From Cellulophaga sp. 20_2_10 (GTDB taxonomy: Bacteria; Bacteroidota; Bacteroidia; Flavobacteriales; Flavobacteriaceae): a stretch of 64,000 nucleotides of DNA. Made by a program: the position numbers and the translations under genes. Below, in pieces: positions 26,564 through 35,143 of the stretch (the first letter of the stretch is position 1; each line of letters begins with the position of its first letter). The stretch spans positions 124,001-188,000 of the forward strand of contig NZ_JAMCOJ010000004.1 in assembly GCF_023476645.1 (NCBI RefSeq), read 5' to 3'. The notes under the pieces are model-generated. The model saw nothing but the letters and a program-made list of their open reading frames with translations, searched no databases and was not told the DNA's origin.

Positions 26564-27430
26564 ATGTCTGCTACAGTTAAAATAACGGAGTGCCCTAGAG
26601 ATGCTATGCAAGGAATAAAATCTTTTATTCCAACAGAGTTAAAGGTAAAATACATACAGTCTTTACTAGATTGTGGTTTTGACACCATAGACTTTGGTAG
26701 TTTTGTGTCACCCAAGGCAATACCGCAAATGGTAGATACGGCAGAGGTTTTAGCAAGCTTAGACTTATCTAGAACTCAAAGTAAATTATTGTCCATAGTT
26801 GCAAATGTACGCGGTGCACAAGATGCTAGTAAGCACAAAGAAATAAACTATTTAGGATACCCATTTTCTATTTCAGAAAATTTTCAAATGCGTAATACGC
26901 ATAAAACAATTGCACAATCTGTAGAAACACTAAAAGAGATTTTAGATATTGCCAATAGGGCAGATAAAGAGGTCGTCACCTATATTTCTATGGGATTTGG
27001 TAATCCTTATGGTGATCCTTGGAATGTAGAGATCGTAGGTGAGTGGACAGAGAAATTGTCTAATATGGGAGTTAGTATTATCTCATTGTCAGACACAGTT
27101 GGCTCATCTACACCAGATGTTATAGATTATTTATTCTCTAATTTAATTCCTAAATACCCAGACATAAAATTTGGAGCACATTTACACACAACACCAACCA
27201 AATGGCAAGAGAAAATTGCTGCTGCTTACAATGCAGGTTGTGTTAGGTTTGATGGTGCAATACAAGGTTTTGGAGGTTGTCCTATGGCAAAAGACGATTT
27301 AACGGGTAATATGCCAACAGAAAAAATGCTCTCTTATTTTACTGCAGAAAAAGTAGATACCAATGTGAATTGGATGGTCTTTGAGGCAGCGTACAATAAA
27401 GCTACAGAGTTATTTTCTAAGTTTCATTAA
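26564..27430 (+). CDS. Hydroxymethylglutaryl-CoA lyase
   Basis: 288 residues. The N-terminus ITECPRDAMQGIKSF holds the divalent-metal Asp region; later FGAHLHTTPTKWQEKI gives the two metal-binding histidines, and GFGGCPMAKDDLTGN carries the catalytic cysteine loop. It splits HMG-CoA into acetyl-CoA and acetoacetate, the last step of leucine degradation, or a related acyl-CoA. One variation is ECPRDAMQG, where canonical lyases read VGPRDGLQ, so a related pyruvate-carboxyl-transferase-type activity is not excluded. Confidence 0.88.
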   Translation: MSATVKITECPRDAMQGIKSFIPTELKVKYIQSLLDCGFDTIDFGSFVSPKAIPQMVDTAEVLASLDLSRTQSKLLSIVANVRGAQDASKHKEINYLGYPFSISENFQMRNTHKTIAQSVETLKEILDIANRADKEVVTYISMGFGNPYGDPWNVEIVGEWTEKLSNMGVSIISLSDTVGSSTPDVIDYLFSNLIPKYPDIKFGAHLHTTPTKWQEKIAAAYNAGCVRFDGAIQGFGGCPMAKDDLTGNMPTEKMLSYFTAEKVDTNVNWMVFEAAYNKATELFSKFH

Positions 27431-27484
27431 TTAATTTTTTGATTGATTTTATTACTGAGATTTTTTTGTTAAAAATACTTTATT

Positions 27485-27503
27485 TTTATTTATTCTAAAT
27501 AAA
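27485..27503. promoter_or_regulatory. 19-bp palindromic operator upstream of DUF4856 gene
   Basis: TTTATTTATTCTAAATAAA: perfect 8-bp arms TTTATTTA and TAAATAAA around TTC. The exact reverse complement lies upstream of the imelysin gene at 28858-28876. A TTG at 27506-27508 and a weak GATATTTG at 27529-27536 just downstream could be the promoter. A metal-responsive repressor of the Fur or DtxR type is the natural guess. Confidence 0.6.
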
Positions 27504-27564
27504 TATTGTTTTATAAAGATCTATTAAAGATATTTGTAAAAAAAAATAATTAAACATTTTTAAT

Positions 27565-28776
27565 ATGAAGTTAAATAGAGTTTTCGTTGGTTTATTTGTA
27601 GCAAGTGCAATTTTTACATCTTGTTCTTCAGATGATAATGGAGATGATACATCAGGAGAAAAAAACGTAGTAGCACCTGCTACTTACGTTTTTGAAAATA
27701 ATGGACAGAGTTCTGTAGATTTTGGTGGTCAAACTACTAGAATTCAAATGGGGCAAGAGTTTATATCTGCTCTTAAAGACAACAGTAAAACAGAAGCTGA
27801 GTTAGATGCAATGTTTGCTCATGAAGAGGGTGCGGCAGATTTTTCTGATGCAGATTTAAATAGTTCAGGAAAAAGTATTCGTAGTAAAGTAGCTGCATCT
27901 GCAGACTATTTTTCAGCAAACGCTACAGCTTCTATAGCAATAAAGGAGCAGTTAGATTTATGGATTAGTGAACAAGTTACAGATGTTTTTCCTAATTGGG
28001 ATGTAGATGCTGTTGCAGGTAGTGCTGGTAAAATACAACAAGCAGGTGGTGGTTCTACAAGATATGTAAACGGAAAAGGTTTAGAATATAACCAAGCAAT
28101 TGCAAAATCTATTATAGGTGGTTTAATGGTAGACCAAATGTTAAACAACTATTTAAGTACTGCTGTTTTAGATGAAGCAACAAATAAAGCAGATAATGAT
28201 GCAGGTACATTGGTAGATGGTAAAAACTATACAAATATGGAGCATAAGTGGGATGAAGCTTATGGGTATTTATACGGTAATGAAGACACTCCTGCTACTC
28301 CAGAATTAGGAAAGGATAGTTTTTTAAATGAATATTTAGGTAAAGTTGAAGAGGATTCAGATTTTGCAGGAATTGCTAATGATGTTTACAAAGCATTTAA
28401 ATTAGGTAGAGCTGCAATTGTGGCAAAAGATTATACACTTAGAGATAAACAAGTAGAAATTATTAGAGAAAATATTTCTAAAGTAATAGCTATTCGTGGA
28501 GTTCATTATCTTCAATCTGGAAAAGAGAATCTTGTAAATGATAAAGCATCTGCTTTTCACGGTTTATCTGAAGCTTTTGGATTTGTTAATAGTTTGCGTT
28601 TTACAAGAGACATTATTACAGATTCTCCAATTTTATCTTCTGAAAAAATTGATGGCTTTATGGATACTTTAATGGCTGATAATGGTTTTTGGGATGTTAC
28701 GCCGGCTACATTAGATATGATTTCTGATGAAATTTCTGCTGCGTATGGTTTTACTAAAGAACAAGCTGCAAATTAG
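27565..28776 (+). CDS. DUF4856 domain lipoprotein
   Basis: 403 residues. Lipoprotein signal ending at Cys20 (ASAIFTSC) followed by the acidic SSDDNGDD stretch that is typical of flavobacterial surface-routed lipoproteins. The rest is mostly helical with motifs EHKWDEAYGYLYG and AFHGLSEAFGFVNSLRF. DUF4856 proteins are usually found next to imelysin genes, as here. Structure and function are not established; a periplasmic or outer-membrane component of a metal uptake system is inferred from context. A hairpin terminator follows, and a matching operator precedes both this and the next gene. Confidence 0.85.
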   Translation: MKLNRVFVGLFVASAIFTSCSSDDNGDDTSGEKNVVAPATYVFENNGQSSVDFGGQTTRIQMGQEFISALKDNSKTEAELDAMFAHEEGAADFSDADLNSSGKSIRSKVAASADYFSANATASIAIKEQLDLWISEQVTDVFPNWDVDAVAGSAGKIQQAGGGSTRYVNGKGLEYNQAIAKSIIGGLMVDQMLNNYLSTAVLDEATNKADNDAGTLVDGKNYTNMEHKWDEAYGYLYGNEDTPATPELGKDSFLNEYLGKVEEDSDFAGIANDVYKAFKLGRAAIVAKDYTLRDKQVEIIRENISKVIAIRGVHYLQSGKENLVNDKASAFHGLSEAFGFVNSLRFTRDIITDSPILSSEKIDGFMDTLMADNGFWDVTPATLDMISDEISAAYGFTKEQAAN

Positions 28777-28804
28777 AAGTATGTATAGCTAAACAGCTGA
28801 TTTT

Positions 28805-28848
28805 AAAAAAGTAGTTATAAATAGTTATTTTATGACTACTTTTTTTTA
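28805..28848 (+). terminator. Long hairpin terminator between DUF4856 and imelysin genes
   Basis: Stem AAAAAAGTAGT paired with ACTACTTTTTT, continuing after one mismatch into ATAAA/TTTAT, then a run of eight T. The T-run overlaps the -7 box of the next gene. Confidence 0.8.
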
Positions 28849-28854
28849 TTTTTG
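28847..28854 (+). promoter_or_regulatory. -7 box (TATTTTTG) of imelysin gene
   Basis: Exact TAnnTTTG match. The start point would be near 28860, inside the adjacent 19-bp operator, so a bound regulator would block initiation. Confidence 0.55.
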
Positions 28855-28857
28855 CCT

Positions 28858-28876
28858 TTTATTTAGAATAAATAAA
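28858..28876. promoter_or_regulatory. 19-bp palindromic operator upstream of imelysin gene
   Basis: TTTATTTAGAATAAATAAA: the exact reverse complement of the element at 27485-27503, with 8-bp arms around GAA. It covers the expected transcription start and ends 10 bases before the ATG. Confidence 0.65.
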
Positions 28877-28886
28877 ATTAAGGAAA

Positions 28887-30011
28887 ATGAAGAAAGTAGT
28901 ATTTATTTTATTAGTAGCATTAGTATTTAATGCTTGTAGTAGCTCATCAGATGATGGGTCTGATTTGCCAGCAGGAGGAAAAGATGACTTTAAAAGAGGT
29001 GATTTATTAGTAAATGTTGCTGATAATATTATTATTCCTGCTTATGAAGATTTATCTTCTAAACTGGATGATTTTGAAGTTGAAAAAAATAAGTTTGTAG
29101 CTACACCATCAGAAGCAAACTTAGTTACATTAAGAGAAAAATGGTTATCTGCATACAAGGTTTGGCAATCTGTAGAGTTATTCAATATAGGTAAAGCGGA
29201 AGAAATTAACTATGGTTTTCAAATGAACATCTACCCAACTACGGTAGAGGATATAGAAAGCAATGTTGCTTCTGGAACTTATGATTTAACTCACCCTAAT
29301 AATAATGATGCAGTTGGTTTTCCTGCTCTAGACTATTTATTAAATGGGGTAGCAGATACAGACGCAGAGATAGTAGCAAAATATACAAATACAACGTCTG
29401 GAGCTGGATATAAGACTTATTTATCTGACTTGGTTAACCAAATGAATACATTAACCGATACTGTATTAAACGACTGGAAAAATGGGTTTAGAGATACTTT
29501 TGTTGCAAGCACAGAAAATACAGCAACAAGCTCATTTAACAAGCTAGCAAATGATTTTGTTTTCTATTTTGAAAAAGGATTAAGAGCTAATAAAGTAGGT
29601 ATTCCAGCAGGTGTTTTTTCTACGGATCCGTTACCAACTAAAGTAGAGGCGTTTTATAATAATGATGTTTCAAAAGAATTGTTAGTAGAAGCTTTAAGTA
29701 GTGTTAAAGACTTTTTTAACGGTAATGCATATAATGCAACTACATCTGGTTTAGGTTTTTCAGATTACTTAGATTATTTAAATAATATTACAAAGGGTGA
29801 AGATTTAAAAACCATAATAAATACAGGTATAGACACGGCTAATGCTACTACTCTAAATTTAAATGCAAGTCTTTCTAAACAAGTAGAAACAGATAATGTT
29901 AAAATGACTGAAGCTTATGATACTTTACAAAAGGTTGTTGTTTTAATAAAAGTAGATATGTTGCAAGCTTTTAGCGTAAGCGTAGACTATACTGATGCTG
30001 ACGGAGATTAA
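28887..30011 (+). CDS. Imelysin family lipoprotein (peptidase M75/EfeO-like), altered signature
   Basis: 374 residues. Lipoprotein signal with Cys17 (VFNAC), acidic linker, then the helical imelysin fold with REKWLSAYKVWQSVELFNIG near residues 83-102. Imelysins normally carry GxHxxE, which with other residues is thought to bind metal; here the equivalent reads GFPALD at 144-149, with His replaced by Pro and Glu by Asp. Imelysin-like proteins are linked to iron uptake in several bacteria. Placement between an identical operator and a FecA-like receptor supports an uptake role, but the changed motif means metal binding must differ. Confidence 0.87.
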   Translation: MKKVVFILLVALVFNACSSSSDDGSDLPAGGKDDFKRGDLLVNVADNIIIPAYEDLSSKLDDFEVEKNKFVATPSEANLVTLREKWLSAYKVWQSVELFNIGKAEEINYGFQMNIYPTTVEDIESNVASGTYDLTHPNNNDAVGFPALDYLLNGVADTDAEIVAKYTNTTSGAGYKTYLSDLVNQMNTLTDTVLNDWKNGFRDTFVASTENTATSSFNKLANDFVFYFEKGLRANKVGIPAGVFSTDPLPTKVEAFYNNDVSKELLVEALSSVKDFFNGNAYNATTSGLGFSDYLDYLNNITKGEDLKTIINTGIDTANATTLNLNASLSKQVETDNVKMTEAYDTLQKVVVLIKVDMLQAFSVSVDYTDADGD

Positions 30012-30031
30012 CGCAATAAAAAATTAATAAT

Positions 30032-30067
30032 TAAAGATTCTCTAAAGTGTTTAGAGAATCTTTTTTT
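30032..30067 (+). terminator. Strong terminator between imelysin and gamma-carboxylase-like genes
   Basis: Perfect 13-bp stem AAGATTCTCTAAA / TTTAGAGAATCTT around GTG, followed by T-run. Only 8 bases remain before the next ATG at 30076, with no room for a separate promoter. Confidence 0.85.
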
Positions 30068-30075
30068 GTGTTTAT

Positions 30076-31455
30076 ATGGTAAGTAATTTTAAAACATATT
30101 TAAATAAAATTAGTCACGCTGCTCCGTTGGTGGTGTTTAGGATATGTTTTGGGTTATTAATGCTTCAAAGTATTGTTAGGTTTTGGTCAAAAGGGTGGAT
30201 TTATGACCTTTACATTCAACCTAAATTTCACTTCACATATTATAATTTTGAGTGGGTTAAACCTTTAGGCAATTATACCTATATTCTCTTTGTAATTTGT
30301 GCTATATCGGCAATTTTAATAGTTATTGGATATAAATATAGATTAGCAGTTTTTTTATTCTTTATAAGCTTTACTTATATAGAATTAATGGATAAAACTA
30401 GTTACTTAAATCATTATTATTTTGTTAGTGTTTTAAGTTTTTTAATGTTTTTTATACCTGCAAATGCATATTTTTCTGTAGATGCTTTGGTTAGGAAAAA
30501 AGCATTTAAATACGTTCCTAGTTATACTATAGACAGTATTAAACTTTTGTTAGCCATAGTATACTTTTATGCAGGTTTAGCAAAAATCAATTCAGATTGG
30601 CTTTTTAGAGCTATGCCTCTAAAAATATGGCTGCCCTCTAAGTATGATATTCCTTTTATAGGTAATTCTTTGTTGCAACAAGAATGGATGCACTATTTTA
30701 TGAGTTGGTCAGGAATGTTGTATGATCTTTTTATTCCCTTTTTACTGCTTTATAAAAGAACAAGAATCCTAGCCTTTGTTGCTGTTGTTGTTTTTCATTT
30801 GTTTACAAGAATATTGTTTCCAATTGGGATGTTCCCGTATATAATGATTGTAAGTAGTCTTATCTTTTTTAGTGATAACTTTCACATCAAAATTATCAAC
30901 TACTTAAGAAAAATTATTTCTAAGTTACCTATTGCTATAGATAAAAATATAGCTATTGTAAAAGACCAAAATGTATTCTCTATTAATAAAAAGAGATTAA
31001 CATTAGGAGTTTTAGCTGTGTTTTTTACCATTCAGTTATTACTGCCATTTAGGTATTTACTATATCCTGGAGAACTTTTTTGGACAGAGGAAGGATACCG
31101 TTTTTCTTGGCGTGTAATGCTTATGGAGAAAATGGGTTACGCTAATTTTAAAATTGTAGATAGTAAAACTAAAAAGCAATTTTATGTAAAAAATGCAGAC
31201 TTTTTAACTCCTTTTCAGGAAAAACAAATGAGCACTCAGCCAGATTTTATTGTGCAATATGCACATTATTTGGGAGATCATTTTAAAAAACAAAACCATA
31301 AAAACATTCAGGTTTTTGTAGAGAGTTATGTTGCATTTAATGGCAGATTAAGCAGACCGTATATAAATCCTAAGGTAGATTTATATAAAGAAAAAGATTT
31401 ATTAAAACACAAAACGTGGATTTTACCATTTAACGATGAAATTAAAGGATTTTAA
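30076..31455 (+). CDS. Full-length vitamin K-dependent gamma-carboxylase homologue (HTTM domain)
   Basis: 459 residues. Membrane helices fill about residues 1-330 (HTTM part), followed by a 120-residue soluble C-terminal region. The segment MDKTSYLNHYY at 106-116 matches the animal GGCX stretch LDKTSWNNHSYL; its Lys (Lys107) corresponds to the lysine described as the hydroquinone-deprotonating base. Further matches are FYAGLAKINSDWL, FPIGMFPY, YRFSWRVMLMEK and the C-terminal VESYVAFNGR with KTWILPF. The family oxidises reduced vitamin K and carboxylates glutamate; bacterial members are known but their roles are not. Its stop overlaps the TonB receptor start by 20 bases. Confidence 0.85.
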   Translation: MVSNFKTYLNKISHAAPLVVFRICFGLLMLQSIVRFWSKGWIYDLYIQPKFHFTYYNFEWVKPLGNYTYILFVICAISAILIVIGYKYRLAVFLFFISFTYIELMDKTSYLNHYYFVSVLSFLMFFIPANAYFSVDALVRKKAFKYVPSYTIDSIKLLLAIVYFYAGLAKINSDWLFRAMPLKIWLPSKYDIPFIGNSLLQQEWMHYFMSWSGMLYDLFIPFLLLYKRTRILAFVAVVVFHLFTRILFPIGMFPYIMIVSSLIFFSDNFHIKIINYLRKIISKLPIAIDKNIAIVKDQNVFSINKKRLTLGVLAVFFTIQLLLPFRYLLYPGELFWTEEGYRFSWRVMLMEKMGYANFKIVDSKTKKQFYVKNADFLTPFQEKQMSTQPDFIVQYAHYLGDHFKKQNHKNIQVFVESYVAFNGRLSRPYINPKVDLYKEKDLLKHKTWILPFNDEIKGF

Positions 31456-33859
31456 AATAGTAGTACTACTTATATTTTGTAACGCATCTCTTTATGCTCA
31501 GTATAAAGTTTCAGGAACCGTTACATCTAAAGAAAATAACATACCTATAAATGGTGTAGAAATTTATAACAAAGCCAAGGGTAAGCTTTCTGTGACTAAT
31601 GATAAGGGTTACTATGAATTTACTACATACGAGAAACAATTAGAAATTGTATTTTTTTCTTATGAATATAACATAGAAGAGGAAATAGTAAATTTGGCAG
31701 GTGATATAGTATTAAACAAACAACTATCTGCAGTAGAAATAGAATTAACTGAAGTTGAAGTTGTAGCAAGAAAAGCCCAGATTTTTAATTTAAAGCGGTT
31801 AGAAGATGTTGTAGGTACATCCATATATGCAGGTAAAAAAACAGAGGTTGTTTTGGTAAGTGAGTCTGTAGCAAATTTAGCATCTAACAATGCTAGGCAA
31901 ATATATAGCCAAGTTGTTGGTTTAAATATTTTTCAGAATGATGACGCAGGTTTGCAATTAAACATTGGAGGTAGAGGATTAGATCCTAATAGAACATCTA
32001 ACTTTAATACAAGACAAAATGGGTATGATATTAGTGCAGATGTTCTAGGATATCCAGAGAGTTATTATACACCACCAGCAGAGGCTTTAGAAGAAATTCA
32101 GATTATAAGAGGTGCTGCTTCTTTACAGTACGGAACGCAGTTTGGCGGACTGGTTAATTTTATCACTAAAAAGCCAAATCCGACTAAAGAAATAGAAGTT
32201 TTAACCAGAAATACTATAGGTAGCAACAATTTATATACAAATTATACTAGCGTAAACGGAACCAAAAATAAGGTTAGTTATTACGCAAGTTTTAACTTTA
32301 AAGAAGGAGACGGTTTTAGGCCAAACTCACACTTTAACTCTAAAAATGCATTTTTACATTTAGGATATCAGTTAAATGCTAAAACTAAATTAGAAGCAGA
32401 AATAACGTATTTAGACTATTTAGCTCAGCAAGCAGGTGGTTTAACAGATGCTATGTTTGCCGTAAACCCATACCAAAGTAATAGAGCAAGAAACTGGTTT
32501 GCTGTAAATTGGTTATTGTATAACATACAGCTAAAACATAAGTTTACAGAGAATGCAAGTTTGTCGTTTAGCTTTTTTGGATTAAATGCATCTAGAGATG
32601 CGTTAGGTTTTAGAACCAATAGAGTAGACCAAGTAGATACAAACGAAGAAAGAGATTTAATAACTGGTGACTTTAAAAACTTTGGGTTTGAAACTAAGTT
32701 TTTAAACAAATACAGTTTATTTGGTAAAAAGGCAACCTACTTGGTAGGAGCTAAATTTTATAAAGCAAATAATACATCTGTACAAGGGCCCGGAACAAAT
32801 GGTAGTGGTGCTAATTTTTCATCAGCAATAAGTGATTATCCCAATTATCCATCACAGTCAAATTATAAAAACCCAAATTTAAATGTTGCTTTTTTTGCTG
32901 AAAATATACTTTATATAAAAGATAATTGGTCTGTTACACCAGGTGTGCGTGTAGAATATATAAAAACAGAAAGTGATGGCTTCTTTAAAAATATAAATAC
33001 TGATGCTGCAGGTAATGTTATTTTAAATGAAACAGTAGAAAGTAGTGACAGTAATACACGTTCTTTTGTATTATTTGGTCTTGGTTCTAGTTATAAGCTA
33101 AATAGCTACGTAGAAATTTACGGTAATGCATCTCAAAACTATAGGTCGGTAACATTTTCAGATTTAAATATTGTGAATCCTTCTTTTAGAATAGGAGATT
33201 TGTCTGATGAAAAAGGATATACCTTAGATCTTGGTTTTAGAGGCAATTATAAAAACTATATCTCTTATGATGCTGGTGTTTTTGGTCTTTTATATAATGA
33301 TAGAATAGGGCTAGTAACAAAGGCATTAGATGATGGTAGTGTAGTGCAAGAAAGAACCAATGTGGGTGATGCACGTATTGTAGGAGTAGAGTCTTTAGTA
33401 GATTTTAATTTGAAAAAAATTTTGAAAATGAATAGTAATTTTAGTTTTAACTACTTTATTAATTCATCTATAATAAATTCTGAATATACAAAGTCAGAAC
33501 AAAACGGAATTAAAGGTAAAAGTGTAGAGTTTGTACCAGATTTTAATTTTAAAACAGGTATAAAATTTGGGTATAAAAACGTATTATCTAGCATACAATA
33601 CACAAGTTTAACAGAGCAGTTTACAGATGCTACCAACTCTAGAGAAGCTAGTTTAAGTGGTGTTAATGGTGTTTTACCAGAGTACAATGTTTTAGATGTT
33701 TCTTTATCATACACCTACAAGTTTTTAAAGTTAGAAACAGGAATTAATAATGTATTAGATAATGAATATTTTACAAGAAGAGCAACAGGGTATCCAGGAC
33801 CGGGTATTATACCTTCTTCAAACAGAAATTATTACGCTACATTACAAGTAAAATTTTAA
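31436..33859 (+). CDS. TonB-dependent receptor, FecA-like
   Basis: 807 residues. Signal peptide (IVVLLIFCNASLYAQ), an N-terminal carboxypeptidase-regulatory-like beta domain (about 24-105), then the plug with GLQLNIGGRGLDPNRTSNFN, RQNGYDISADVLGYPESYY and IIRGAASLQYGTQFGGLVNF, a combination typical of ferric-citrate-type receptors. A beta-barrel follows to the C-terminal YYATLQVKF with terminal Phe. It should import a chelated metal across the outer membrane using TonB. The start lies inside the gamma-carboxylase-like gene, so the two are translated together. Confidence 0.92.
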   Translation: MKLKDFKIVVLLIFCNASLYAQYKVSGTVTSKENNIPINGVEIYNKAKGKLSVTNDKGYYEFTTYEKQLEIVFFSYEYNIEEEIVNLAGDIVLNKQLSAVEIELTEVEVVARKAQIFNLKRLEDVVGTSIYAGKKTEVVLVSESVANLASNNARQIYSQVVGLNIFQNDDAGLQLNIGGRGLDPNRTSNFNTRQNGYDISADVLGYPESYYTPPAEALEEIQIIRGAASLQYGTQFGGLVNFITKKPNPTKEIEVLTRNTIGSNNLYTNYTSVNGTKNKVSYYASFNFKEGDGFRPNSHFNSKNAFLHLGYQLNAKTKLEAEITYLDYLAQQAGGLTDAMFAVNPYQSNRARNWFAVNWLLYNIQLKHKFTENASLSFSFFGLNASRDALGFRTNRVDQVDTNEERDLITGDFKNFGFETKFLNKYSLFGKKATYLVGAKFYKANNTSVQGPGTNGSGANFSSAISDYPNYPSQSNYKNPNLNVAFFAENILYIKDNWSVTPGVRVEYIKTESDGFFKNINTDAAGNVILNETVESSDSNTRSFVLFGLGSSYKLNSYVEIYGNASQNYRSVTFSDLNIVNPSFRIGDLSDEKGYTLDLGFRGNYKNYISYDAGVFGLLYNDRIGLVTKALDDGSVVQERTNVGDARIVGVESLVDFNLKKILKMNSNFSFNYFINSSIINSEYTKSEQNGIKGKSVEFVPDFNFKTGIKFGYKNVLSSIQYTSLTEQFTDATNSREASLSGVNGVLPEYNVLDVSLSYTYKFLKLETGINNVLDNEYFTRRATGYPGPGIIPSSNRNYYATLQVKF

Positions 33860-33867
33860 TTTTTATA

Positions 33868-34365
33868 ATGACCTACAACGGATTACTACGTACTTTTCCA
33901 TCAGAAATAAAACTATTTATAGGAGCCTTTGTGGTTATTTTATCTATTGGTTTTTATACTGGGCTGCTGTTTATTAATGAAACTACAGAGTCTACCCCAG
34001 AAGGTATAGAAGAAAGCTACTTAGGAAATGAGCAGGACGAAGATGCAGAGGTAATGAAGTTTAAGAAAAGCAAACGAGAAATGCTTACTACTGTCCATAC
34101 ACATATACTGTCTATGTCCTTTATTTTTTTCTTATTGGGTGGTTTGGTATGGCTTACAAAGCTTCCTAAAAAACTAAAGTTGTTTTTAACAGTAGAACCC
34201 TTTTTATCCGTAATTCTAACCTTTGGAGGCATTTATATACTCTGGTCTGGTATGCTTTGGATGAAATACGTTGTTATGGTTTCTGGTATGTTAATGACAC
34301 TTACTTTTACTATATCCGTATTGGTTGTTTTATTACAATTATTTAAAAAGGAAACTACAATATAG
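33868..34365 (+). CDS. Small four-TM membrane protein of unknown function
   Basis: 165 residues with helices near 15-37, 78-98, 106-125 and 130-160. Between the first two is an acidic periplasmic-type loop (EEQDEDAEV region) followed by a basic cytoplasmic patch. The second helix starts TTVHTHILSMSF, with two histidines spaced one apart, and could in principle ligate a heme or metal. It follows the FecA-like receptor after 8 bases, so it belongs to the uptake operon. No family name is recognised. Confidence 0.6.
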   Translation: MTYNGLLRTFPSEIKLFIGAFVVILSIGFYTGLLFINETTESTPEGIEESYLGNEQDEDAEVMKFKKSKREMLTTVHTHILSMSFIFFLLGGLVWLTKLPKKLKLFLTVEPFLSVILTFGGIYILWSGMLWMKYVVMVSGMLMTLTFTISVLVVLLQLFKKETTI

Positions 34366-34399
34366 ATTTTACCGTATAGTTTAGTAGATTTATACTACT

Positions 34400-35104
34400 A
34401 TGCGCTACTTTTTCACCCTTACTCTTTTTTTATTTTTTTTTGAAGGCTCTGCTGCGGAATGGAAGAACCTAAAAGAATATGAACAACAGACAGGAAAAAC
34501 AACATTTGCTCCACAAGATTGGTTAACTCAAGATAGATTAAAGAATACTTCTGTTTGGCAAGAGGCAAATAGCTTCAACCTAGAAAATAATTTATTTTTA
34601 GAATATCAAACTATAGTAGAAAGAAGAGATTTTTATAAATGGTATGCGTTGTCTGTAGAAGAAAAAGGACATAAAGTTGTTTGGCCAAGAATGGCACACT
34701 TTATATCTTCAAAATTAAGTTTAACCACTCGTTTTCCTTACAATATAGTGGCGAGAAAAGATGTTGTTTTATTGTCTAAAAAAGGTAGTAAAAAAGTATT
34801 TAATTCAGCTTTTCCAAGTATGCTTAAATTGTATACAAGATCTAAAACTTTAACCAAGGCAGAGAGTCTTGCTTGGGATAAAGATATTTTGTACAAGGAG
34901 CAGTACTTATGGATAGAGAACATTTATGCAGAAATGAATATTAAAACCTTAAAAAGGTTAGAGCGTATAGCAAAAGGAAAATTCCTATATGGTTTGGTTG
35001 TTCCTAATACTATTAGATTTAAAGGAGACTTAACTAATCCTAAAGACAGGTATGCGTATGCTACCGAAACGTTAAGAAAACATTGTAAAAACTCTTATTG
35101 GTAA
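34400..35104 (+). CDS. Periplasmic protein of unknown function in the uptake locus
   Basis: 234 residues. Signal peptide (YFFTLTLFLFFFEGSAA), then a Trp/Tyr-rich helical protein (EQQTGKTTFAPQDWLTQDR, YKWYALSVEEKGHKVVWPRMA). No known motif is seen. It begins 34 bases after the four-TM gene on the same strand, with an inverted repeat TAGTAG/CTACTA just before its start, and is the last gene of the block. A role in handling the imported substrate is inferred only from position. Confidence 0.6.
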   Translation: MRYFFTLTLFLFFFEGSAAEWKNLKEYEQQTGKTTFAPQDWLTQDRLKNTSVWQEANSFNLENNLFLEYQTIVERRDFYKWYALSVEEKGHKVVWPRMAHFISSKLSLTTRFPYNIVARKDVVLLSKKGSKKVFNSAFPSMLKLYTRSKTLTKAESLAWDKDILYKEQYLWIENIYAEMNIKTLKRLERIAKGKFLYGLVVPNTIRFKGDLTNPKDRYAYATETLRKHCKNSYW

Positions 35105-35132
35105 AAATAAGGCTGTTTAGATTTATAAATTG

Positions 35133-35140
35133 TATATTTG
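35133..35140 (+). promoter_or_regulatory. -7 box (TATATTTG) of guaB
   Basis: Exact TAnnTTTG match. The start point would be near 35146, about 18 bases before the ATG. Confidence 0.55.
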
Positions 35141-35143
35141 CAC

